Of a stretch of DNA of 64,000 nucleotides, positions 46,309 through 55,954 are shown piece by piece (the stretch's first letter is position 1; each line of letters opens with the position of its first letter). This DNA is from JAJDZL01 sp965221175 (GTDB lineage Bacteria > Pseudomonadota > Gammaproteobacteria > Arenicellales > JAJDZL01). A program made the translations under genes and the position numbers. The notes beneath the pieces are model-generated. The model saw nothing but the letters and a program-made list of their open reading frames with translations. It was not told where the DNA came from and did not search any database. The stretch lies in the NCBI GenBank assembly GCA_965221175.1, contig OZ244867.1:2852001-2916000 (forward strand), in the 5' to 3' direction.

Positions 46309-47220
46309 GTGACCATCAAAAAATCAGTAGCAAGAAAATCAGCGGAAATTCTTCTCGAAGGACTTCCCTATATCAATCAGTTTCACGGCAAAACAATTGT
46401 TGTCAAGTATGGCGGCAACGCCATGAATTCAATTGAGCTGCAACAAGACTTCTGTCACGACGTCGTGCTGATGAAAAGTGTTGGATTGAATCCTGTCGTA
46501 GTTCACGGAGGTGGTCCGCAAATCAGTCAAGCGATCGAAAGAGCCGGACTCCAGCCCAAATTCGTTGATGGTCTGCGAGTGACCGACCGGCAAACCATGG
46601 ATATTGTCGAAAAGGTAGTGATTCAGAACATCAATTGTGATCTCGTCGACATGATCATTGAAGCCGGATGGGATGCGTTCGGATTGGGTGGTAGCTTGCA
46701 GGGCGGATTTATCCAGGCAACAAAATTGCAGACAACAGCCGTCGATCCAGCTTCCGGCGATCCCGTCGAATTTGGATTTGTCGGAGAAGTACAGAAAATT
46801 GATGTCGAAAAGCTGCGACTCGATTCAATTGAAAACGCCATTCCCGTTATTGCCCCCATTGGCATGGATGAAAATGGCCAGACTTATAATATCAATGCCG
46901 ATACCGTAGCCGGGGCAGTTGCAGAAGCGACGCAGGCTGAAAAGTTGGTTGTGTTAACCAATACGCCGGGCATTCTGGATGGAGAAGGAGAACTGATTTC
47001 TACGCTTACGACGAGCGAACTGGAAGAACTGATTTTCTTCAAATTCATTTCAGACGGGATGTTGCCGAAAGTACGCTGCGCGAAGCACGCGCTTGAATCC
47101 GGTGTGCATACGGTACAGATTATTGACGGCCGCCTACCGCATTCTGCCTTGCTGGAAATTTTCACCGATCGTGGCGTGGGCACGATGATTACCAGCGATG
47201 CCGAATTGGTGCATCATTAA
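46309..47220 (+). CDS. argB: Acetylglutamate kinase
   Basis: Second step of arginine synthesis: phosphorylates N-acetylglutamate. About 303 aa from GTG 46309; an upstream TTG (46273) would add 12 non-conserved residues. The N-terminal extension before IVVKYGGNAM and length fit arginine-sensitive ArgB as in Pseudomonas. Motifs: VVHGGGPQISQAIERAG, LGGSLQGGF, and YNINADTVAGAVAEA. Between the hsp20 terminator and a convergent EamA gene. Confidence 0.96.
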   Translation: MTIKKSVARKSAEILLEGLPYINQFHGKTIVVKYGGNAMNSIELQQDFCHDVVLMKSVGLNPVVVHGGGPQISQAIERAGLQPKFVDGLRVTDRQTMDIVEKVVIQNINCDLVDMIIEAGWDAFGLGGSLQGGFIQATKLQTTAVDPASGDPVEFGFVGEVQKIDVEKLRLDSIENAIPVIAPIGMDENGQTYNINADTVAGAVAEATQAEKLVVLTNTPGILDGEGELISTLTTSELEELIFFKFISDGMLPKVRCAKHALESGVHTVQIIDGRLPHSALLEIFTDRGVGTMITSDAELVHH

Positions 47221-47255
47221 GGCCACTGCCTAATCTGACACCGACGCAGTACGGA

Positions 47256-48203
47256 TCAGGTTTCGCTAGGGTTGGCAGGCTGGTTTTTGTCAGTCAGGGA
47301 TCTGCCTTTCTGAATAAATCCTATTCCCGCGAACATCAGGCCTGCGGCAACCCAGACTAGAAGCGGCAAAACCTCATCGTGAACATAAGCTGCGATTGCA
47401 ATTCCAAATAAAGTCACTGAATAAGTTACTTGGCTGGAGAACAGCGGTCCGGAGATTTTGAGAAGCGAGTAAAACAAACAGAACGCCGTTGCTGTTAACG
47501 TGCCGTGGTACAACATCAGCAATGCGATTATTGGCTCTGCATTCCAAAGCGGATAGAGTGGCTCAAATAGAATTGTCACCGCAAACATAAATGCAGCAGC
47601 TGCAATGAGCATTCCTGATGACAAGTCAAAAATGTGGATATTTTCAGGTCGATAGATCGCGGTGTACACGATGTTGACCGCGTAGAATGTCGGTGTAAGC
47701 AGTGCAAAAAGAATCCATGAGACGGGTGCGTTCAACTCAGTGACTGAATCCGGCAGTAAAATCAGCACAAGTCCAATAAATGTAAAGAGCAGCCCCAGAG
47801 TCTTTAGTGGATGATATTTTTCCACGCTAAAAATCACAGCAAATTGATACGTGAGAATCGGTGCTATTCCGATCAGCAAGATCATAAGCCCTGCAGGAAT
47901 ATGAGCTACGGAATAGTACATGCACGTCGTTGGGATAGCCGATCCCGACACTCCGCAAATGACATAGAAAACCAGGTGTCGGGCTGGCGGAAGACCAGCA
48001 CCTCGAACGAAGTTAATGATGATCAGCACCGATGCGGCAATCGTAAGAATCCAGAACGCGTAACTCAAAGGTGATACTCCCTGCTGACTTACATACTTTG
48101 ATAAGCTGGGAACGCCTCCCCACAGCATACCGAGAATCATAAGTATGGTTACTGGCAACAGCCGAATGACGGCGCGGGATTGCAACCAGTTTGAACCGAT
48201 CAT
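47256..48203 (-). CDS. EamA/DMT family transporter
   Basis: 315 aa with about ten transmembrane helices in two EamA repeats (for example MILGMLWGGVPSLSKYV and GLLFTFIGLVLILLPDS; FYAVNIVYTAIYRP). Drug/metabolite transporter superfamily exporters of amino acids or metabolites; substrate unknown. A second EamA gene is at 48898-49836. Confidence 0.9.
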   Translation of the reverse strand: MIGSNWLQSRAVIRLLPVTILMILGMLWGGVPSLSKYVSQQGVSPLSYAFWILTIAASVLIIINFVRGAGLPPARHLVFYVICGVSGSAIPTTCMYYSVAHIPAGLMILLIGIAPILTYQFAVIFSVEKYHPLKTLGLLFTFIGLVLILLPDSVTELNAPVSWILFALLTPTFYAVNIVYTAIYRPENIHIFDLSSGMLIAAAAFMFAVTILFEPLYPLWNAEPIIALLMLYHGTLTATAFCLFYSLLKISGPLFSSQVTYSVTLFGIAIAAYVHDEVLPLLVWVAAGLMFAGIGFIQKGRSLTDKNQPANPSET

Positions 48204-48300
48204 AGTATCGATTCCATTGTTAGAAATTTGAAACGGCAGGCGGTTGAAACGTTTTCATTGATGCGAGACTGAATTGGACGATTCAAGTTCATCTGAATTG

Positions 48301-48726
48301 TTAGTCTTCTTGTCCTTCATCCAAATTGTCTCTCTCGTCTTTGTTCATGAAAGTCAGCGCTATGCCATTGCTGCAATACCGTTTACCAGTGGGCTTCGGT
48401 CCGTCGTTGAATACGTGACCATGATGACTTCCGCATCGGGTACAGTGGTACTCGGTTCGCGGAAGAATCAGTTTGTAGTCAGTTCGGGTTTCGAGGCTTC
48501 CTTCTATGGCTGAATGAAAGCTCGGCCAACCAGTGCCGCTGTCGAATTTTGTGTCGGAAGTGAATATCGGCAACCCACACCCGCGGCACAAGTACACCCC
48601 CTCCCCATATTCCTTGTTGAACGGGCTGCTGAATGGCCGTTCGGTGCCTTCCTTGCGCATGATTTGATACTCAGCAGGGTCCAGTTGCGCTCTCCATTCG
48701 TTATCGGATTTTTCGATTTTTTTCAT
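48301..48726 (-). CDS. msrB: Peptide-methionine (R)-S-oxide reductase
   Basis: Repairs methionine-R-sulfoxide in proteins. 141 aa. Two zinc CxxC pairs (CRGCGLPIF and CTRCGSHHGH), the family block KFDSGTGWPSFHSAI, and the catalytic cysteine in GKRYCSNGIALTF. No signal peptide, so cytosolic. Confidence 0.97.
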   Translation of the reverse strand: MKKIEKSDNEWRAQLDPAEYQIMRKEGTERPFSSPFNKEYGEGVYLCRGCGLPIFTSDTKFDSGTGWPSFHSAIEGSLETRTDYKLILPRTEYHCTRCGSHHGHVFNDGPKPTGKRYCSNGIALTFMNKDERDNLDEGQED

Positions 48727-48897
48727 GACAGTGTTCTCGTGTATGTGAGCATGTTTGACCAGTTGAAATTGGAATCACACAAAGATAGCAGAAAGTGTGG
48801 CGAAAAAATCAACTTTTCTACTGTACGGTGTAAGCTTCTAGTTACAAAAAATCGGCCTTCTATAGTGGGGGAATTGCAATAAAATCGCCTGTTCAAA

Positions 48898-49836
48898 TTG
48901 CTGTCTTTATCTGCAACGGAAGGTAACAGTTACAAATTGAACGCGGAATTCACATCGAATCAGGAGTATGACAATCGAGGCAAAGGCGTTTTTCTAGTTC
49001 TGACTGCAGGAATATTCTGGAGTTTTGCTGGGCTTGCCGTTCGATTGATCGAATTTGCCAATGAGTGGCAGATTCTATTTTACCGATCATCAACACTGTT
49101 GGTGTTTCTTTCGAGCTATCTGCTTCTGACTCGCGGTCGACGAATTGTGTCAACTTTTCGCAACTGTGGAATGGTTGGCTTTACTGCAGGCGCTTCATTG
49201 AGTCTTGGATTCACCGCTTGGATACATGCACTCACCCACACATCCGTCGCGAACGCACTGTTTCTGTTGTCAACTGCTCCATTCATAGCCGCAATTTTAG
49301 GCAGGTGGATACTAGCCGAACGTGTTCCGGCATCATTATTCTGGTTTATTCTGTTGGCAACGTTCGGTGTTGCTGTCATGGTGGCAGAAGGTTACCAGCT
49401 AGGAACGATGTTCGGTACGATTATGGCATTGGTGGCAGCTGCCAGCTTCGCAGTATTTGCGGTTCTGATTCGAAAGGGCAGGAACACTGAGCTTGAACCA
49501 GCGGTGTTCTGGGCCGGATTGTGTGCGGCGCTCATCTCGGGCGTGATCATGTTGAGTTTAGATATCCGTTTTTCAATTCATCTGCGAGATTGGCTATTGT
49601 GTGCTTCAATGGGTGTTTTTCAGGTTGGAGTAGGATTGGTACTTTTCACTCGCGGCGCAAAATATTTGCCTGCTGCAGAAATCACTCTGCTATCGCTGAC
49701 CGAAATTGTTCTCGGCCCGATTTGGGTGTGGTTGGTGATTCGAGAAGTTCCAGGTATTTTGACGATCATTGGTGGAATCATTGTGCTTTCAGCAATTGCG
49801 GGACAATCGTACTTCACATTGCGCAAGGTAGCATAG
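48898..49836 (+). CDS. EamA/DMT family transporter
   Basis: About 312 aa with ten hydrophobic helices in two repeats (GVFLVLTAGIFWSFAGLAVR; GTIMALVAAASFAVFAVLIR). It differs in sequence from the EamA protein at 47256. The start is uncertain: a TTG at 48898 gives a long hydrophilic lead of about 30 residues without a clear ribosome-binding site. Substrate unknown. Confidence 0.88.
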   Translation: MLSLSATEGNSYKLNAEFTSNQEYDNRGKGVFLVLTAGIFWSFAGLAVRLIEFANEWQILFYRSSTLLVFLSSYLLLTRGRRIVSTFRNCGMVGFTAGASLSLGFTAWIHALTHTSVANALFLLSTAPFIAAILGRWILAERVPASLFWFILLATFGVAVMVAEGYQLGTMFGTIMALVAAASFAVFAVLIRKGRNTELEPAVFWAGLCAALISGVIMLSLDIRFSIHLRDWLLCASMGVFQVGVGLVLFTRGAKYLPAAEITLLSLTEIVLGPIWVWLVIREVPGILTIIGGIIVLSAIAGQSYFTLRKVA

Positions 49837-50091
49837 TTGATCTACGTGCCGGTCAGACAAGGACACCTATATCTGAAACCTTTGCCGCGTCAACACCCAT
49901 TTCCCAAACTATCTTGTGTCTGGAGTGGAATCGTTATAATTTGAATCTCAATTGAGAACCTGATTCAATCAATGAGTCTGCAACCCAGTTTTTAGATTCT
50001 GATCTGTTGCCAGTTTCAAATTGTCACTAATTAAGATGAATATCATTCATTACTTACTTAAGAACACGCACTTCAGAGTCAGGAGTTAGCA
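49837..50091. other. Intergenic region upstream of djlA
   Basis: About 255 bases, AT-rich; only the AGGAGT ribosome-binding site of djlA was recognised. Confidence 0.4.
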
Positions 50092-50895
50092 ATGGCTTGG
50101 TGGGGAAGAGTTATTGGTGGTTCAATCGGGCTTGCTGGATTCGGCCCGCTTGGTGCCATGTTGGGCTTCTACATCGGAAGCAAGTTTGACCAGCGTCTTT
50201 CTTCTGTCGGGAGTGCCGCTGATGGCACCCAAGGCTGGACTTCACAGGAGAGAGTACAAACGGCATTCTTTACCGCTACTTTCTCAGTACTTGGCTACGT
50301 TTCAAAACTCGACGGACACGTAAGTCCGCAAGAGATTGAATACGCTGATTTCATCATGAAAAACATGTCATTATCCGCCGACCAGCGTAGAGTCGCAATT
50401 GGGCTCTTCAATGCGGGTAAAGGAGAGGACTTTCAACTTGATCCGGTATTGCAGCAGTTTTCCAAAGAATGCAGAAACCAGAAAAACATTAAAAGTATGT
50501 TTGTGCAGATGCAGTTGGGCGGCGCGATTTCGGATGGAAAAATAGATGCTTATGAAAACGAATCGATACGTTACATTGCAGATTATCTTGGATTTTCGGT
50601 GCAAGAATATGAACAAATGTACAACTCAGTGGCCAGCGGCTACCAGGTCAGCTCAGGCGGAAAGGCTCCATCGCTTTCTGAAGATTTCAAGATACTCGGA
50701 TTGAGTGAGGATGCGGATGATGCCGACATCAAACGCGCATATCGTAGAAAGATGAGTCAAATGCATCCCGACAAACTCGTCTCAAAAGGATTGCCTGATG
50801 AGATGATTGAAGTGGCAACAGAAAAAACCAAACAGATTCGTGCCGCTTACGACAGAATTCGAGAAGTACGCAAACAGACTCGTACCGTACATTAA
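50092..50895 (+). CDS. djlA: Membrane-anchored co-chaperone DjlA
   Basis: 267 aa. N-terminal glycine-rich transmembrane segment (GRVIGGSIGLAGFGPLGAML), a TerB-like helical domain in the middle (FSVLGYVSKLDGHVSPQEIE), and a C-terminal J-domain with the HPD motif (SQMHPDKLV) that stimulates DnaK. Domain order and length match DjlA of enterobacteria. AGGAGT eight bases before the ATG. Confidence 0.95.
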   Translation: MAWWGRVIGGSIGLAGFGPLGAMLGFYIGSKFDQRLSSVGSAADGTQGWTSQERVQTAFFTATFSVLGYVSKLDGHVSPQEIEYADFIMKNMSLSADQRRVAIGLFNAGKGEDFQLDPVLQQFSKECRNQKNIKSMFVQMQLGGAISDGKIDAYENESIRYIADYLGFSVQEYEQMYNSVASGYQVSSGGKAPSLSEDFKILGLSEDADDADIKRAYRRKMSQMHPDKLVSKGLPDEMIEVATEKTKQIRAAYDRIREVRKQTRTVH

Positions 50896-50955
50896 TTTAG
50901 AGCAATTTCATGAGAATTGCATTCAACTAATTTTTCATGAGAACAGGAGATTTAA

Positions 50956-51933
50956 ATGCCGAAGGCAATGCAGGTCTATGAAGTAGGCAATCCGGAAATG
51001 ATGAAATGGGAAGATGTCGCACCTGGAATTCCCGGGGAAGGCCAGGTGCTTCTCCGACATACTATGGTAGGGCTCAACTTCATCGATGTCTATTTTAGAA
51101 AAGGCGTGTATCCCGCACCTGGATTCCCGTTCGTCCCAGGTCTTGAAGGCGCCGGCGTAGTAGAGCAGGTTGGATCGGGTGTTTCAGATTTGGCCGTAGG
51201 AGACAGGGTGGCTTATGCTTCTCCACCTCTGGGAGCCTATAGTGAAGAGCGGCTGATGCCTGCGGATAGACTGGTCAGGATGCCGGATTCGATTGACGAT
51301 GTCACTGCTGCAGCCATGATGCTTAAAGGGCTTACAGTACAGTATCTATTACGTCAGGTTTATCAGGTCAAAGCGGGAGATACGATTCTTTTTCACGCGG
51401 CGGCTGGCGGAGTTGGGCTGATTGCCTGTCAGTGGGCAAGGCACTTGGGAGCAACCGTAATCGGAACGGTCGGAAGCGATGAAAAAGCGCAGATCGCCCG
51501 CGAACATGGCTGCGCTCATCCGATTGTTTACACCCGTGAAAATTTTGTCGAACGTGTAAATGAAATCACGGACGGTAAAGGCGTGCCGGTTGTATATGAT
51601 TCGGTCGGAATCAGCACCTTTGAAAAATCACTGGATTGCCTGCAACCGAAAGGACTCATGGTCAGTTTCGGACAGTCATCCGGCGAGGTCGATTCTTTCA
51701 ATCCGGTAGCGCTCAGAGTCAAAGGCTCATTATTTCTGACTCGACCTACGTTGATGACGTATACGGCTGAGCGCGACGATCTCGTTCAGATGGCGGATGA
51801 GCTTTGTTCAATGGTGACATCCGGGGCGGTCAGCATACCTATAAGGCAAAGATATGCGCTAAGCGATGCGGTTCAAGCTCACTCCGATCTTGAAGGACGA
51901 AAAACCCAGGGAGCGACAGTTTTTGAAGTTTGA
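50956..51933 (+). CDS. NADPH:quinone oxidoreductase, zinc-independent MDR family
   Basis: 325 aa. GroES-like N-terminal domain (LNFIDVYFRKGVYPAPGFP, the quinone reductase signature) and Rossmann domain with LFHAAAGGVGLIACQWA. Lacks zinc-binding cysteines, as expected for the Qor group. Reduces quinones with NADPH. Convergent with moeA, only eight bases between stops. Confidence 0.95.
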   Translation: MPKAMQVYEVGNPEMMKWEDVAPGIPGEGQVLLRHTMVGLNFIDVYFRKGVYPAPGFPFVPGLEGAGVVEQVGSGVSDLAVGDRVAYASPPLGAYSEERLMPADRLVRMPDSIDDVTAAAMMLKGLTVQYLLRQVYQVKAGDTILFHAAAGGVGLIACQWARHLGATVIGTVGSDEKAQIAREHGCAHPIVYTRENFVERVNEITDGKGVPVVYDSVGISTFEKSLDCLQPKGLMVSFGQSSGEVDSFNPVALRVKGSLFLTRPTLMTYTAERDDLVQMADELCSMVTSGAVSIPIRQRYALSDAVQAHSDLEGRKTQGATVFEV

Positions 51934-51941
51934 GTTGGCGG

Positions 51942-53207
51942 TCAGTTCAGTCCGGTGAATAACTGAACGTCCACCAAATCGCCAGGATTGGCTGTTTCTG
52001 CTTGATCATCCAGCAGAACGAAACAGTTCGCTTTCGACATGCTGCTCAGCAGCCCTGAGCCTTGCTGGCCAGTAATGGAGACTATCGGAAAACCATGTTC
52101 GTCGTGAGACAGCACTGCGCGATAGACTTCCGAGCGGTTTGGTTTCTTTCTGAATCGGGTAGCGGCCCGAGCCTTGATCACAGGAACCGGGTTTACCTCT
52201 GACTCTCCCATGAGTTTGCGAAGCGCCGGCTGAACAAGACGGTAGAACGTAACCATTACGGCTACTGGATTGCCGGGAAGTCCAAAAAACAGTGCATTGC
52301 CGATCTTTCCGAAAGCGAATGGTCTTCCAGGTCGAATCGCTATGCGCCAGAGGCTGATTTCGCCAAGCTGTTCCAGCGCTTTGATGACGAAGTCTGCACT
52401 GCCGGTTGAAACACCGCCTGAGGTGATAATTACATCTGCTGTTTCACTTGCTTTGGATAACGCAGCAATAGTTGAATCCTGGGTGTCGGGAATAATGCCA
52501 AGGTTCATGACTTCAAGCCCGGTATTCTGCAAAAGTCCCATCAACACATAACGGTTGCTGTCATAAATTGCGCCTGCAGCCAGCTGCTCACCGGCATTCA
52601 TTAGCTCGTCACCCGTCGAAAAAACCGCAGCGAGCGGTCTTCTTATTACTTCCACACGCCCAACGCCGGTTGAAGCCAGTACGCCCAGTTCTGCAGCACC
52701 GATTCGCAGACCACTTTCGACAGCCAGATCATCACGTGCCAAATCCTCGCCAGATCTCCTGACGTTCTGATACGGTTTATGACCGCATTCGATAGTCGCT
52801 GTACTGTCGCTTACCCGCACGTCTTCCTGAATGACAACCGTGTCCGTACCTTCTGGCATGACTGTCCCCGTCATGACACGAATCACTTCTCCCGAATCGC
52901 AGGCTTGAAGCCAAGGTTTGCCTGCAAGAGCGGTACCGGCGATGCGGAAATCCCTGCTTCCGTTGGAGGGCAGGGAATTTGAAGCGACTGCAAATCCGTC
53001 CATTGCCGAGTTGGCGTGAGGAGGGACGTCAATGTTGGACCTGACAGGATTTGCAAGAACTCGCCCCAGGGCTTCGGTAAGGGATACCACTTCCGTCGTC
53101 TTGAGTGGAGTCACATTGTCAAGCACGCGCTGTTCCGCCTCTGCAATCGGAACCAGGCCGATACGCGGGTCGAAGCAGTCATTCTGGTTCGGTGAAGTCG
53201 AATCCAT
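51942..53207 (-). CDS. moeA: Molybdopterin molybdenumtransferase MoeA
   Basis: Inserts molybdate into adenylated molybdopterin. 421 aa. Motifs: VPPHANSAMDGFAV, GTVMPEGTDTVVIQEDV, FSTGDEL, ITSGGVSTGSADFV and FFGLPGNPVAVMVTF. No moaA or mobA nearby, so it stands alone here. Confidence 0.96.
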   Translation of the reverse strand: MDSTSPNQNDCFDPRIGLVPIAEAEQRVLDNVTPLKTTEVVSLTEALGRVLANPVRSNIDVPPHANSAMDGFAVASNSLPSNGSRDFRIAGTALAGKPWLQACDSGEVIRVMTGTVMPEGTDTVVIQEDVRVSDSTATIECGHKPYQNVRRSGEDLARDDLAVESGLRIGAAELGVLASTGVGRVEVIRRPLAAVFSTGDELMNAGEQLAAGAIYDSNRYVLMGLLQNTGLEVMNLGIIPDTQDSTIAALSKASETADVIITSGGVSTGSADFVIKALEQLGEISLWRIAIRPGRPFAFGKIGNALFFGLPGNPVAVMVTFYRLVQPALRKLMGESEVNPVPVIKARAATRFRKKPNRSEVYRAVLSHDEHGFPIVSITGQQGSGLLSSMSKANCFVLLDDQAETANPGDLVDVQLFTGLN

Positions 53208-53299
53208 TGTTTACAAGTTACCGCCTGGATTTAATTTCAGTTGGACTGTGTCTGCTTTGCTAAAATTGTAATCATTCTACAATCGCATGAGGAACGAGT

Positions 53300-53506
53300 A
53301 TGAACGAAGATGTCTTCAATCTGCAAATTAGAAAATTTCTGAAAAAAGTCGGAATTCAGTCACAACGTCAAATCGAGCAGGCAGTTAGAGAAGGAATCGA
53401 ATCCGGCCAATTGACTGGATCTGAAACTTTAAACGCTTCCGTGCGGTTGACTATCGAACAGGCCGGTGTTGAGCATACCATAGAAGACACCATTGCTCTG
53501 GAATAG
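53300..53506 (+). CDS. DUF6494-like small protein
   Basis: 68 aa acidic protein, starting at ATG with GAGGAACG upstream. The pattern MNEDVFNLQIRKFLKKVGIQ, then a helical middle and a beta end (SVRLTIEQAGVEHTIEDTI) matches what I know as DUF6494. Function unknown. Its stop is three bases from the convergent thiY stop. Confidence 0.8.
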   Translation: MNEDVFNLQIRKFLKKVGIQSQRQIEQAVREGIESGQLTGSETLNASVRLTIEQAGVEHTIEDTIALE

Positions 53507-53509
53507 CAG

Positions 53510-54451
53510 TTAGTTCAACTCCACTGCATACTCTTTTAAGTCTACAACCTGCTTGATGAGGTTGCGCTGCAGCAGAAATTCAGCAAACCTTTTGTAGCGA
53601 GCCTGATCGAGCGCACCAGGACGGAGCGAAAAACGGGGTAGTGTATCCCGCCAGGCTCGCCGGTTCAGTTCGTCATCGAGCGAATTGTCGAAAGCGATGA
53701 AGTTTTCCCAGGCTTCAGCCGGGTGATTAATCATGAACTGGACGCCCTTTTCAAGTGCATCGATGAATCGTCGAAGTTTGGGGTCGTTGATTCGGTCTTT
53801 GTGTGCGACAAGAATCAGCTCGTCGTATGCGGGGATGCCTTCCTCTTCAACAAAGAATGCCCGGCCTGGAAAGCCATGAATATCCATCTGATTGATTTCA
53901 AAATTGCGGTACGCACCGATTACTGCATCCACCTGCTTTGACATCAGTGAAGGCGAAAGAGAAAAATTGACATTGATAAGCGTTACATCGTCGGTCGTCA
54001 GACCGTTTGATTCAAGAATTGAAGCGAGTAAGACATCCTCAAAACCGGCTACTGAATAACCGACTTTTCGATCTTTCAGATCGCTGATGTGATGAATGTC
54101 AGAACTCTCTAATACAACCAGACAGTTGAGGGGAGTTGCAACCAAAGTGCCAATTCTGACAAGTGGCAGCCCTGCGTCGACCTGCAGGTGAAGCTGAGGC
54201 TGATAGGAAATCGCAATGTCCGCTTTCTTTGCCGCCACAAGTTTGGGAGGGTCATTCGGATTTGCCGGTGCAATCAGTTCAACATCCAGCCCCTGTTGGG
54301 CGAAAAAACCTTGCGCATCCGCAACAAATAGCGGAGCGTGGTCAGGATTGACATACCAATCCAAAAGAACTGTGAGCTTGTCGGCAGCATTTGCCGGTTG
54401 AAACATTGTCAGCATCGGCAAAATAATGAAACAAAAGATCAGTTTCTTCAT
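53510..54451 (-). CDS. thiY: ThiY-like pyrimidine-precursor binding protein
   Basis: 313 aa NMT1/THI5-type periplasmic binding protein with a Sec signal (MKKLIFCFIILPMLTMF...ANA). The segment LLDWYVNPDHAPLFVADAQG is the hallmark of ThiY and THI5 proteins that bind formylaminopyrimidine or HMP. Last gene of the TPP-riboswitch operon, six bases after thiX. Delivers thiamine degradation products to ThiXZ for salvage. Confidence 0.92.
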   Translation of the reverse strand: MKKLIFCFIILPMLTMFQPANAADKLTVLLDWYVNPDHAPLFVADAQGFFAQQGLDVELIAPANPNDPPKLVAAKKADIAISYQPQLHLQVDAGLPLVRIGTLVATPLNCLVVLESSDIHHISDLKDRKVGYSVAGFEDVLLASILESNGLTTDDVTLINVNFSLSPSLMSKQVDAVIGAYRNFEINQMDIHGFPGRAFFVEEEGIPAYDELILVAHKDRINDPKLRRFIDALEKGVQFMINHPAEAWENFIAFDNSLDDELNRRAWRDTLPRFSLRPGALDQARYKRFAEFLLQRNLIKQVVDLKEYAVELN

Positions 54452-54457
54452 GTCAGT

Positions 54458-55210
54458 TCAAGTAGTCTCCAGTGTGTTGTCGGGTTGCCAGAACACGATA
54501 CGCTTGATGATGTGATCGATTCCGAAGTAAAGAAGAATTGCAAAGGCTGCCAGTACAATCAAGGCGGCAAACATCAAATCCACCTGTGTGCGCGCGTTGG
54601 CGTGCAGCATTAAAAAACCAAGTCCGGAACTAGAACCCACCCACTCTCCGACTACCGCACCAATCGGTGCGATAGCGGCGGCAATTCGCATTCCTGACCC
54701 AAGAGACGGAAGGGCGGCCGGCAGTCGAATGTATTTCAGCAGGGTATGTTTTGATGCTCCCATGATTCTAGCTAAATCAATCCAGCCTGAATCCGTGCTT
54801 CGCAATCCATCATAGAGTGCGGCAGTGACCGGAAAGTAGATGATGAGAGTTGCCATGGCGATTTTTGATGCCATACCGAATCCAAGCCACAACATCAGAA
54901 TCGGGGCAATCGCGAAAACGGGGAGCGCCTGGCTCGCCACCAACACTGGTAGAAACCAGGAACGTACCGGCTGAAATTGCATTATCGCCCATGCGCTCAT
55001 GAATCCGATTGCGCATCCGAAAATCAGACCTAGAATGATCTCGAAAATGGTCACAGAAGCATGAAAAGCAATCAAATTTGAGTTTGACAACAAAGCTGCT
55101 CCAACCTGAACAGGTGCCGGCAGTATGAAAGGCGGAGCCTGGGTTACCCAGACGACCACCTGCCACAATGAGACAATGACAACAACGATGACAATTGATT
55201 TGCGCCACAT
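54458..55210 (-). CDS. thiX: ThiX-like ABC transporter permease
   Basis: 250 aa, BPD_transp_1 family with about six helices; the EAA loop is visible as RIMGASKHTLLKYIRLPAALPSL. Forms the membrane channel with ATPase ThiZ and binding protein ThiY. Nine bases after thiZ. Confidence 0.92.
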   Translation of the reverse strand: MWRKSIVIVVVIVSLWQVVVWVTQAPPFILPAPVQVGAALLSNSNLIAFHASVTIFEIILGLIFGCAIGFMSAWAIMQFQPVRSWFLPVLVASQALPVFAIAPILMLWLGFGMASKIAMATLIIYFPVTAALYDGLRSTDSGWIDLARIMGASKHTLLKYIRLPAALPSLGSGMRIAAAIAPIGAVVGEWVGSSSGLGFLMLHANARTQVDLMFAALIVLAAFAILLYFGIDHIIKRIVFWQPDNTLETT

Positions 55211-55219
55211 GCCTGCGGT

Positions 55220-55945
55220 TTATCGATGATTCAACTGTTGCATGAGCTCGGCATAAGCCGTGCTGATCTGGCTATCGGCCAGTTGACGCGGCGGTTTGCC
55301 GGGCGGATTAACGGGATTTCCAACATAAGCCGGACGTCCGTTTAGAACATAGATCAAATCTGCCATTCGCAGAGCTTCAAGAGGGTCGTGCGTTACCAGC
55401 AGTGTCGTTCGGTTTGCCAAGAGTCTGCAGGCAAGATCCTGAAGTTGGTAACGCGTAATGGCATCCAAGCCGGAAAAAGGTTCGTCCAGCAGATTGACTG
55501 GGCGTTCCTCAATCAGTGTGCGCGCTAGCGCGACTCTTTGCCTCATACCACCGGACAGCTCGTGAGGAAAACGATGATCTACATCTTCGAGTTCCACGTC
55601 AACCAGTAACCGCTTTGCCAATTTGCGCTGTTCTTCGGTTCGGCTGCCGCGCAGCAGCGTACCCAATATCACGTTGTCAATCACCTTGAGCCAGGGAAGC
55701 AGTAGATCCTGCTGTGCCATCCACGCGATCCGATTTGTCAAAGGTTCGTGATCGCTTGCTGTTACCGATCCTTGTGCTGTCTCCGACGGCAGGAGACCAG
55801 CGATGAAACGTAGCAGACTGGATTTTCCGGAGCCACTCTTGCCCAATAGGCAGATCAGTCTTCCTGACTGGAGTTCGAGGCGAAAGTCATTGAAAATGCG
55901 ATCGCCCCCATACGCCAAGCTGAGCTGAACTGTGACTGATACCAT
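55220..55945 (-). CDS. thiZ: ThiZ-like ABC transporter ATPase
   Basis: 241 aa. Walker A LLGKSGSGKSSLLRFI, ABC signature ELSGGMRQRVALART, Walker B VNLLDEPFSGLD, and switch histidine in LLVTHDPLEALR. Energises the ThiXY importer. Nine bases after the TRAP binding protein gene. Confidence 0.93.
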   Translation of the reverse strand: MVSVTVQLSLAYGGDRIFNDFRLELQSGRLICLLGKSGSGKSSLLRFIAGLLPSETAQGSVTASDHEPLTNRIAWMAQQDLLLPWLKVIDNVILGTLLRGSRTEEQRKLAKRLLVDVELEDVDHRFPHELSGGMRQRVALARTLIEERPVNLLDEPFSGLDAITRYQLQDLACRLLANRTTLLVTHDPLEALRMADLIYVLNGRPAYVGNPVNPPGKPPRQLADSQISTAYAELMQQLNHR

Positions 55946-55954
55946 GAAGAAACG